Below, piece after piece: positions 1 through 4,287 of a stretch of 5,630 nt of DNA. Within the stretch, counting starts at the first letter, position 1. The number at the start of each line of letters is the position of its first letter. The stretch lies in the NCBI GenBank assembly GCA_023486985.1, contig JAMDEM010000044.1:1-5630 (forward strand), read 5' to 3'. The notes under the pieces are model-generated. The model was given only the letters and a program-made list of their open reading frames with translations, made no database searches and was not told where the DNA came from. Origin of the DNA: Bacillota bacterium (lineage in GTDB: Bacteria > Vulcanimicrobiota > JAMDEM01). The position numbers and the translations under genes were made by a program.

Positions 1-432
1 ATCGTACCCAGCTAAGCCATAAAGAACGTATAATGGAACTAGCGGACCGAAGACGCTAGCAGCTTCCACGGCATCTCTTTCACCTACCCTGTCAAACTTG
101 ATAACAAGCTTGTTTTGACCGACTCTGCCAGCGATTTTCACGGTATCTCCTTCAGGAAATCTATTCTTCGCTCCCAGAGCTTTTATTGCTCCTCTCTCTC
201 CGCCTTTTATAGCGTTTCCTATTATTCCTACCGGCAGTGCAACAGCAGCTACAGGGGCAGCTATAGCGAAGCCAACAGCCTCTTCAGCCAAGCCTTTAAC
301 CTTTTCACCCAGTGTAACTTTATCCTCACTCCTTGGATGAGCCTCTGCTTCCTTGATAACCTCGGACTTCTTTTCAACCGCAGGCTGAATAACCTTTTCT
401 GGTATTCTCATAGAGCCATCAATTATTGACAT
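1..432 (-). CDS. Unrecognised protein with Ala/Gly-rich hydrophobic segment (partial, 3' end outside window)
   Basis: An uninterrupted frame of 144 codons reads leftward from ATG at 432 and leaves the window with no stop, so the C-terminus is missing. The start is well supported: AGGAGG lies at 445-440, 7 nt upstream. The protein begins MSIIDGSMRIPEKV. A charged stretch rich in Glu and Lys (residues about 17-50) follows. Next comes a hydrophobic Ala/Gly/Val run (about 52-75, AVGFAIAAPVAAVALPVGII), then a basic Gly-rich linker (GGERGAIKALGAK) and a probable beta-strand region (GDTVKIAGRVGQNKLVIKF, 95-113). A second apolar stretch (about 126-142, FGPLVPLYVLYGLAG) sits at the window edge. EGDTVK (94-99) and ERDAVE (118-123) are encoded by similar DNA, matching at 15 of 18 bases, which hints at an internal repeat. 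There is no signal peptide and no Cys. I do not recognise a family. The hydrophobic run could insert into or associate with a membrane. It follows the 177-residue orphan gene on the same strand with a 141-nt gap. Confidence 0.72.
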   Translation of the reverse strand, partial: MSIIDGSMRIPEKVIQPAVEKKSEVIKEAEAHPRSEDKVTLGEKVKGLAEEAVGFAIAAPVAAVALPVGIIGNAIKGGERGAIKALGAKNRFPEGDTVKIAGRVGQNKLVIKFDRVGERDAVEAASVFGPLVPLYVLYGLAGYD

Positions 433-439
433 ATAATTT

Positions 440-445
440 CCTCCT
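440..445 (-). promoter_or_regulatory. Shine-Dalgarno for the partial 144+ residue protein
   Basis: AGGAGG on the minus strand lies 7 nt before the ATG at 432. It fixes the start of the partial gene and is strong evidence that this frame is translated, even though no stop codon is visible in the window. Confidence 0.75.
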
Positions 446-484
446 TTATAAGTTTTTATCAAAGATGTCTTTAACGATTTGAGT

Positions 485-514
485 GGAAAAAGGACACCCC
501 GTATCTCTTTTTCC
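485..514. repeat. Inverted repeat in the leader of the partial gene
   Basis: Perfect 8-nt arms GGAAAAAG and CTTTTTCC enclose 14 nt that can pair further with small mismatches. The dyad lies in the 141-nt gap between the two orphan genes, so it would be in the 3' region of one and the 5' leader of the other. No U-run follows it in the minus direction, so it is not a canonical intrinsic terminator. It may be an mRNA structure or an operator; the function is unknown. Confidence 0.4.
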
Positions 515-573
515 TATTGAACCTTTTGCTTATATTTCAGGTAAATCGCTTTCCTCAATAATCCGGCCGTGCA

Positions 574-1107
574 TCAATCTTCAAGCGGATCATCAGCGGC
601 AGGATTATTAATTACTTTATGATTAGCTTCTAACATCGCTATGGTTCCTTTAGGACCATTATGAAGACTTATATGTGCGTCAGTTATCTTAGTATTTAAA
701 GTATCGTCCAGAGGGAGAACGAAGCCACGTAGAAAATATTCTTGATTCAGGATTTCTTTAAAAGGAATTACTTCATCACGCTGAACAATATTATCTTTAG
801 GTCTTAAAACTTTTTTAAAAATTAAACCTTCCGAAACTTCTTTATCTTTCCATAAGCCATATTCTCCTACAAGTTTATTCTCTTGAATATTTTTCTTTAT
901 TTCATTGACAGGTGTCCATTTTTTAGCACCTTTATCAAACTTAACAAGTATCATATCTTTATCGGGAGGAACTGAAAAATCGTGGTCAGTGTTATCAATA
1001 AACTTTTGGGCATCTAGCTTATAAACCTTTTGATTGCCTAATTGACTTTCTACCAGAGGGAGCTGGGTACGATATGTATCTCCAGTTTGTATCTGTTCAA
1101 TTCGCAT
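574..1107 (-). CDS. Hypothetical protein, 177 residues, soluble, family not recognised
   Basis: The frame runs from ATG at 1107 to TGA at 574. The open frame extends further upstream to 1221, but the start at 1107 is preferred. AGGAGT lies 7 nt before it, and the extension would translate part of a palindromic repeat. The product begins MRIEQIQTGDTYRTQLPLVE. It has no signal peptide, no membrane segment and no Cys. Visible stretches are DMILVKFDKGAKKWTPVNEI (51-70), GEYGLWKDKEVSEGLIFKKV (81-100) and YFLRGFVLPLDD (124-135), with a probable HxSLHNGPKGT loop (145-155). The tail is acidic (AADDPLED). The mix of short beta-like and charged helical stretches suggests a globular cytosolic protein. 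No catalytic motif is evident and I do not assign a function. It lies downstream of the XRE regulator, separated by a gap holding an operator-like dyad and a TATAAT box, so control by that regulator is plausible. The other orphan gene follows it. Confidence 0.8.
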   Translation of the reverse strand: MRIEQIQTGDTYRTQLPLVESQLGNQKVYKLDAQKFIDNTDHDFSVPPDKDMILVKFDKGAKKWTPVNEIKKNIQENKLVGEYGLWKDKEVSEGLIFKKVLRPKDNIVQRDEVIPFKEILNQEYFLRGFVLPLDDTLNTKITDAHISLHNGPKGTIAMLEANHKVINNPAADDPLED

Positions 1108-1114
1108 CTCTTTC

Positions 1115-1120
1115 ACTCCT
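1115..1120 (-). promoter_or_regulatory. Shine-Dalgarno that decides the 1107 start
   Basis: AGGAGT on the minus strand sits 7 nt before ATG 1107. The other in-frame ATGs at 1143 and 1221 have no comparable site at a usable distance, so this element sets the N-terminus as MRIEQI. Confidence 0.7.
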
Positions 1121-1175
1121 TTTTTATTTTTTATTCCGATCATACCATTCAGAAAACTTGAAACCCATTTTTTGT

Positions 1176-1238
1176 AATTGTAGTGGCAAAGCTTGCTTTG
1201 CCTTTTTTTTGGGGAGAGCAAGCTCTCCCACTATAATT
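1176..1238. repeat. 63-bp palindromic element, inverted pair of TGTAGTGG-hairpin units
   Basis: The ends are near-perfect inverted repeats: AATTGTAGTGG at 1176-1186, and CCACTATAATT at 1228-1238, whose complement is AATTATAGTGG. Inside are two perfect hairpins with 8-bp arms. GGCAAAGC-TT-GCTTTGCC spans 1185-1202 and GGGAGAGC-AA-GCTCTCCC spans 1212-1229, separated by a run of eight T. The same box-plus-hairpin unit recurs around 4288-4394. The element lies between the start-stop site and the 177-residue gene, within the probable leader of that gene. It looks like a small non-coding mobile or dispersed repeat; no transposase is visible. Confidence 0.75.
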
Positions 1239-1242
1239 TACT

Positions 1243-1259
1243 TTACATTTCTCACCTCC
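1243..1259 (-). promoter_or_regulatory. Strong Shine-Dalgarno followed by ATG-TAA (start-stop site)
   Basis: On the minus strand GGAGGT (1259-1254) is followed after 5 nt by ATG (1248-1246) and at once by TAA (1245-1243). It is among the best ribosome-binding sites in the window, yet it opens no reading frame beyond one codon. The palindromic element at 1176-1238 starts a few bases downstream. It may be the remnant of a 5' end of a gene cut off by the repeat, or a minimal start-stop ORF that acts on ribosomes in the leader of the 177-residue gene. An overlapping GTG would give only four codons. Confidence 0.5.
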
Positions 1260-1277
1260 GTGAATATTCTTGTTATT

Positions 1278-1283
1278 ATTATA
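1278..1283 (-). promoter_or_regulatory. Putative -10 box (TATAAT) for the 177-residue gene
   Basis: A consensus TATAAT on the minus strand lies 24 nt upstream of the 177-residue gene's leader Shine-Dalgarno at 1254-1259, 10 nt downstream of the operator-like dyad. No good -35 box lies at 16-18 nt: the best nearby TTGTCC (1312-1307) is 23 nt away. This would be a weak, activator-dependent or extended promoter if real. Confidence 0.35.
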
Positions 1284-1293
1284 AACTGGAGAA

Positions 1294-1311
1294 TGTACAC
1301 TAAAGTGGACA
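1294..1311. promoter_or_regulatory. Operator-like dyad, candidate XRE binding site
   Basis: Minus-strand TGTCCACTTTAGTGTACA has 8-bp half-sites TGTCCACT and AGTGTACA around TT, which are inverted complements with a single mismatch. It is 18 bp long, a typical size for operators of small XRE dimers. It overlaps the place where a -35 box would sit for the TATAAT at 1278-1283. The XRE gene ends 52 nt away on its upstream side. I saw no second copy in the window. Binding by this regulator is inference. Confidence 0.5.
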
Positions 1312-1324
1312 AAGGGTTCATTTC

Positions 1325-1345
1325 ATGTTAAAAATTTGTTAACAT
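1325..1345. repeat. AT-rich inverted repeat just downstream of the XRE gene
   Basis: Perfect 7-nt arms ATGTTAA and TTAACAT surround a 7-nt loop, starting 18 nt past the XRE stop codon. There is no U-tract after it on the minus strand and the stem is AT-rich, so it is a poor terminator. It could be a second regulatory dyad or a weak 3' end hairpin of the XRE transcript. Confidence 0.35.
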
Positions 1346-1363
1346 TTGTCACGATTGGTAAAA

Positions 1364-1633
1364 TTAATCTTTATCACTGGAATCTCCAGTTTGTTGCCCG
1401 TTTTCAGGAATATCCATCATCATTAAAAATGAGTTTATTAAGATAAATGGGTGAACCTTAAGCACTTTAGCTAAAGAAATAAATGTAACAAGTCTCGCAC
1501 TGCGAACATCTCCATCAAGCAGCTTATAAAGCTCGGATCTGGAAATTCCTGCACGCTGGGCAAGCTCTGTTTTGGATAATCCCAGTGCATTAATTTTTTC
1601 ATTGATAAAGTTAGATAATTCCAGAATTCCCAT
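1364..1633 (-). CDS. XRE/Cro-CI-type helix-turn-helix transcriptional regulator, 89 residues
   Basis: ATG at 1633 to TAA at 1364. The start is supported by AGAGGA at 1650-1645, 11 nt upstream, a slightly long spacing. The HTH_3-type fold is clear. Helix 1 is LSNFINEKINALGL (6-19). Helix 2 is SKTELAQRAGI (20-30), with the typical LAQRAG turn. Recognition helix 3 is SRSELYKLLDG (31-41). Helices 4 and 5 are LVTFISLAKVLKVHPFIL (48-65). The pattern 'T-LA-RAGIS-S-L-KL-G' followed by 'L--LAKVL' matches this family. Only a short hydrophobic helix and a polar acidic tail (IPENGQQTGDSSDKD) remain after the DNA-binding domain, so it is a stand-alone regulator with no sensor or peptidase domain. It would bind DNA as a dimer; the 18-bp dyad in the next gap is the natural candidate site. 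It could also be the antitoxin of a toxin-antitoxin pair, but the following protein has no toxin motif I recognise. A GC-rich repeat sits immediately upstream. Confidence 0.92.
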   Translation of the reverse strand: MGILELSNFINEKINALGLSKTELAQRAGISRSELYKLLDGDVRSARLVTFISLAKVLKVHPFILINSFLMMMDIPENGQQTGDSSDKD

Positions 1634-1658
1634 TAAAGGTTAAATCCTCTCTGGTATT

Positions 1659-1743
1659 TTAACTCCCCCTCGCCCCCTCTTTGGCAAAGGGGGGGATAAC
1701 TCTTTGCCCCCCCTTAATTTAAGGGGAGGTTAGGTGGGGTTAA
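1659..1743. repeat. GC-rich TTAA-bounded double-hairpin repeat, copy A
   Basis: An 85-bp element runs from TTAACTCCCCCTC to GTGGGGTTAA. The outer ends form an imperfect inverted repeat of about 23 nt. Hairpin 1 (1673-1695) has arms CCCCCTCTTT and AAAGGGGGGG with one T-G wobble and loop GGC. Hairpin 2 (1710-1726) has arms CCCCTTA and TAAGGGG and loop ATT. Copy B at 3791-3877 has the same stems with different loops. It fills the gap between the fibre gene and the XRE gene. No coding capacity is seen; it resembles a MITE-like element. Confidence 0.8.
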
Positions 1744-1762
1744 GGAGGGATTTAAAGTGCCC

Positions 1763-3727
1763 TCATTTTCTTTTACCTTTTATGGTTTTTTCCACTGCCA
1801 TAAGCCTTTGTTCAAGCAATTTATTCTGTGCTTTTAACTCTGTTATTTGCGTTTGCTGTGCATTCAGCTTATCTATCTGTTTTTGTTGCTCCGTTATTTG
1901 CTTTTGCTGTGCTTTTTGCTGTTCTTTCAGCCCCGCTATCTGTTTCTGCTGGTCTTTTATTGCTTCTATTAATACAGGTATAATTTCTGAATAGGCAACG
2001 CCCTTTTCTCCACTTTTCTCTGTATTGACAACTTCTGGAAGCACTTTCTCGATTTCCTGGGCTATGACGCCATAGTGTTTGCCTTTTGGAAAATTCTTAT
2101 TTTTATACTCTTTTGTCTTCCATTCAAAGATGACTCCCCTCAGCTTTAAAATTTTGTCCAGGGCTTTATTTATGGCAGAAACATTCTTTTTGAATCTGAT
2201 ATCTGAAGCAGTTGTAAAGCTACCGGTGGCATAAGCATTACCAATTACATAGAGTTTATAAGCATTATGACCAAAAGCAGGGGATGGATCCGACCCAGGA
2301 GTCCCTATTACAACAGTGCCACTACCAAATAGCATCAACCCCTGGGAGCCGTCACCGGTAGTGCAGCCCGGAGTACCAGGAGCTATATAAAATGAAAGAT
2401 AACCCATATCTCTGGCAGTCATCCAAAAATTACTACTTCCTGCCATGAGGTTTACATCGGCAAAATTACCTGGATTTTGAAGGCGTAAGACAGGTCTGGT
2501 AGTGTCATAAATATCCAATTTATACGCCGGGCTCGTTGTCCCGATGCCGACATTGCCGTTGCCGTTTATCCGGAACTGTTCTACGGAGGGACCTGAACCA
2601 CCAGTATAAAAGTCGAATCCGTCGCTAGCTCTCAGCCACATGGATGAATTTGTACCTACTCCGATTCTGTAATCTCCGCCCGTAGGAGATTGACGCCAAA
2701 GAACTATCTTATCCCCCAATGACTGACTATTCGTATCCCCAGGGGGACCCCAACCACCAACGCCAAAAGTTAGCGCCTTACTATCGGTTATGGAACCATT
2801 ATCATTACCAATCTTTACTGTGTTGGCACTAAAATCTCCATAAATAAGCGGTGTGCTGGAGTTGTTTGCTATATATAGCTTATTACTACCGGTTTCGTTA
2901 TATCCCGCTTGATAACCTAAAAACACATTGCCTGAGCCAGTGGTATTGGTTACTCCTGCGCAGCCTCCTATAGCTGTATTCCTGGCGCCTGTAGTATTGT
3001 AGTAAAGGGCCCACGCTCCTATAGCTGTGTTATACATAGCGTCCCAATAACCTCCGCCGGAATTGTTCATGAGGGTTCTAAATCCCAGAGCTGTGTTGCC
3101 GGTACCCTGAGTGTTGGCATAGAGTGTATATTCTCCCACACCTGTGTTACCGTTTTCCGATGTGTTGTAGCCAGATTGATAGCCGACAAATGTATTGCCT
3201 CCTCCTCCGCCCTCACCTCCTCCTCCACCCGCATGCCCCGCTTGATAACCTAAAAATGTTGCAAAGTTGTAGAAGTTAATCAAATCCTTGACTTGAAGCA
3301 GGTTGTTAGGTGTCGTTGTCCCGATGCCGACTTTAGGTAAAATTGGAGTCTGGTCAATGTCATGACCGGTAGGATAAAGACCGGTGGAGTCGGAAGAAAG
3401 AGTCCATCCGGCACCAATTGAAGACCAACCAGGAGTGGGAGTGGTTTTATAAACATTATATTCATTTGTTGTAGTATTATAAATGAGAAGTCCTGCTGAC
3501 GGATTAGAAACCGCGTTGCGTTGGGCGGTGGTCATCCGGGGAGGAAGAAATTTATTATTTACAGTACAATCATTATAATTTCCGTAGGGTGCAGGATAAT
3601 AGGTAGAAAGAGTCACTTCACGGCTGGCTGATGCTCTCACCGATAAGAAGGACACTGTTAGAAATAAAATCAAGATTAACAGAATAATTGATGGAATCTT
3701 TGTTGTATTATTCATTTTTTTAAACAT
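1763..3727 (-). CDS. Secreted fibre protein with NTAIG repeats and C-terminal S74 self-cleaving chaperone domain
   Basis: A 654-residue product starts at ATG 3727, set by AGGAGG at 3741-3736 (8-nt gap). A signal peptide is clear: a lysine-bearing start, an apolar core IIILLILILFLTVSFL-like (about 13-28) and a probable cut after ASA (A34). Mature residues 35-50 (SREVTLSTYYPAPYGN) resemble N-termini of secreted proteins in uncultured bacteria. Residues 178-283 hold NTAIG-type repeats as in YadA-like trimeric beta-roll heads. GIGTTTP (134-140) and GIGTTSP (394-400) are phage-fibre-like modules. The S74 domain (about 505-590) has TASDIRFKKN: Ser508 and Lys513 have the spacing of the Ser/Lys dyad known from MYRF, and cleavage would fall between Ser508 and Asp509. 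It continues with GVIAQE (553-558), LPEVV and Y579. A Gln-rich coiled coil (591-650) ends it. By analogy with endosialidase, the released 146-residue tail would aid trimer assembly. The fibre is probably displayed outside the cell. It follows the pseudopilin gene. No transmembrane C-terminal anchor is seen. Confidence 0.92.
   Translation of the reverse strand: MFKKMNNTTKIPSIILLILILFLTVSFLSVRASASREVTLSTYYPAPYGNYNDCTVNNKFLPPRMTTAQRNAVSNPSAGLLIYNTTTNEYNVYKTTPTPGWSSIGAGWTLSSDSTGLYPTGHDIDQTPILPKVGIGTTTPNNLLQVKDLINFYNFATFLGYQAGHAGGGGGEGGGGGNTFVGYQSGYNTSENGNTGVGEYTLYANTQGTGNTALGFRTLMNNSGGGYWDAMYNTAIGAWALYYNTTGARNTAIGGCAGVTNTTGSGNVFLGYQAGYNETGSNKLYIANNSSTPLIYGDFSANTVKIGNDNGSITDSKALTFGVGGWGPPGDTNSQSLGDKIVLWRQSPTGGDYRIGVGTNSSMWLRASDGFDFYTGGSGPSVEQFRINGNGNVGIGTTSPAYKLDIYDTTRPVLRLQNPGNFADVNLMAGSSNFWMTARDMGYLSFYIAPGTPGCTTGDGSQGLMLFGSGTVVIGTPGSDPSPAFGHNAYKLYVIGNAYATGSFTTASDIRFKKNVSAINKALDKILKLRGVIFEWKTKEYKNKNFPKGKHYGVIAQEIEKVLPEVVNTEKSGEKGVAYSEIIPVLIEAIKDQQKQIAGLKEQQKAQQKQITEQQKQIDKLNAQQTQITELKAQNKLLEQRLMAVEKTIKGKRK
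2879..3196 (-). repeat. NTAIG-type protein repeat array within the fibre gene (residues about 178-283)
   Basis: Six consecutive units start with an N-(T/V)-x-x-(I/V/L)-G core at residues 178, 194, 211, 233, 250 and 267: NTFVG, NTGVG, NTALG, NTAIG, NTAIG and NVFLG. Spacing is 16-17 residues, except for one 22-residue unit that carries an extra GGGYWDAM segment. A degenerate seventh unit (FATFLGYQAG, 156-165) precedes them before the Gly-rich insert. Such units form parallel beta-roll turns in trimeric adhesin heads; that fold is inferred from the pattern. Confidence 0.75.
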
Positions 3728-3735
3728 GTTGGAAT

Positions 3736-3741
3736 CCTCCT
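3736..3741 (-). promoter_or_regulatory. Shine-Dalgarno for the fibre gene
   Basis: AGGAGG lies 8 nt before ATG 3727. An in-frame second ATG four codons on (MNNTTK) lacks its own site, so the longer signal peptide beginning MFKKMNN is preferred. Confidence 0.75.
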
Positions 3742-3790
3742 AAAAAGAATTTTTATAATTTACAGTTGCTATCCCAGAGAGAGGGAATAA

Positions 3791-3877
3791 TTAACTCCCC
3801 CTCGCCCCCTCTTTGAAAAAGAGGGGGATAACTTTTTGTCCCTCCCCTTAGATTAAGGGGAGGTTAGGTGGGGTTAA
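3791..3877. repeat. GC-rich TTAA-bounded double-hairpin repeat, copy B
   Basis: An 87-bp element in the same orientation as copy A, bounded by TTAAC and GTTAA. Both hairpins are perfect here. Hairpin 1 (3805-3827) has arms CCCCCTCTTT and AAAGAGGGGG, loop GAA. Hairpin 2 (3841-3863) has arms CCTCCCCTTA and TAAGGGGAGG, loop GAT. It fills most of the 174-nt gap between the pseudopilin and the fibre gene, so it would lie in any shared transcript. Downstream of it, at 3728-3790, there is AT-rich leader sequence with no convincing promoter. Confidence 0.82.
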
Positions 3878-3901
3878 ATGGGCTAATGGCTTTCGTTTAC
3901 A

Positions 3902-4225
3902 TTAATACTCCACATTGGTTTTGATTTGGTAATTAACTCCGTCAACACCATAAATTGCAATGTTAATTTGTTTCCCTCCTTCTGAAATAGCATACTGAGT
4001 ATATTGACTCGGCTGAGCAGGAAGTGGATATATACTTCCTGTTCTCAGTCTAGTTAAAGCATCGTAAAACCCTGCCTGGGATAAATAATAAGCCTTGGTG
4101 TCGTAAACCTGCCCGTCCATTACCTGATGATGAGTTTCAGAAGCGGCGAAAAGAGTCAGTTCTATAAAGAATAAAATAAGCGCAAGGAACATGATGGTTA
4201 AAAGAGCAAAACCCTTGTTTTTCAA
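3902..4225 (-). CDS. PilX/GspK-type minor prepilin-like protein, 107 residues, TTG start
   Basis: The start is TTG at 4225, chosen because GGGGGTGA, a close match to the anti-Shine-Dalgarno partner, lies 7 nt before it and because the frame then opens with a prepilin leader. The open frame upstream to ATG 4330 would only translate palindromic repeats. The protein begins MKNKGFALLTIMFLALIL: a short basic leader, a prepilin peptidase cut expected between Gly5 and Phe6, then a hydrophobic helix (6-28). Mature position 5 is Thr10, not Glu, as in the GspK/PilX group, which lacks Glu5. The segment KAYYLSQAGFYDALTRL (44-60) matches the helix found in many PilX-N-type proteins. The remaining 45 residues are polar, with a probable beta-rich end (INIAIYGVDGVNYQIKTNVEY). 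It is short for the family. After processing it would be a minor subunit at the tip of a pilus or pseudopilus in the inner membrane. It follows gspF with a 179-nt gap of repeats. Confidence 0.82.
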   Translation of the reverse strand: MKNKGFALLTIMFLALILFFIELTLFAASETHHQVMDGQVYDTKAYYLSQAGFYDALTRLRTGSIYPLPAQPSQYTQYAISEGGKQINIAIYGVDGVNYQIKTNVEY

Positions 4226-4232
4226 ACTAATT

Positions 4233-4240
4233 TCACCCCC
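4233..4240 (-). promoter_or_regulatory. Shine-Dalgarno that decides the TTG start of the prepilin
   Basis: GGGGGTGA on the minus strand, 7 of 8 bases matching GGAGGTGA, is 7 nt before TTG 4225. An ATG at 4244 in another frame stops after six codons, overlapping this TTG, so it does not compete as a gene. Confidence 0.65.
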
Positions 4241-4245
4241 ATTTA

Positions 4246-4285
4246 TTAACTCCCCCTCCCCCCTCTTTAACAAAGAGGGGGTTAA
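4246..4285. repeat. GC-rich TTAA-bounded repeat, copy C (single-hairpin derivative)
   Basis: A 40-bp shortened relative of copies A and B. It starts TTAACTCCCCCTC, keeps hairpin 1 perfectly (4259-4281, arms CCCCCTCTTT and AAAGAGGGGG, loop AAC) and then ends at once in GTTAA. The second hairpin is missing. The join falls in a G-run, as expected if a deletion joined the GGGGG of hairpin 1 to the terminal GGGGTTAA. It lies just upstream of the prepilin Shine-Dalgarno. Confidence 0.75.
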
Positions 4286-4287
4286 AA

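Noticed and set aside
115..429. Plus-strand open frame of 104 codons
   Set aside because: It is antisense to the minus-strand frame 432-1, which has a perfect Shine-Dalgarno and continues to the window edge. The plus product is Ser/Cys/Tyr-rich with no domain, typical of a shadow.
1185..1210. Intrinsic terminator (perfect hairpin followed by eight T) on the plus strand
   Set aside because: It has terminator form, but no plus-strand gene precedes it. It is better explained as half of the inverted palindromic element. In the minus direction the hairpins are not followed by a U-run.
1108..1221. N-terminal extension of the 177-residue protein to ATG 1221
   Set aside because: It would encode the palindromic repeat, and no Shine-Dalgarno precedes it, whereas 1107 has AGGAGT at 7 nt.
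1074..1331. Plus-strand open frame of 85 codons
   Set aside because: It runs across the palindromic element and the regulatory gap antisense to the start of the 177-residue gene. There is no ribosome-binding site and the composition is like a translated repeat.
1734..1994. Plus-strand Cys/Phe-rich open frame
   Set aside because: It is the complement of the Gln-rich coiled-coil codons of the fibre gene, which explains the repeated Cys and Phe.
3280..3465. Second minus-strand frame inside the fibre gene
   Set aside because: It overlaps the fibre gene in another frame and has no start signal or domain.
1763..3727. Phage tail fibre in a prophage
   Set aside because: The S74 and GIGTTSP modules are phage-like, but the protein has a signal peptide and its upstream neighbours are secretion/pilus genes. 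No phage structural or integrase gene is visible here.
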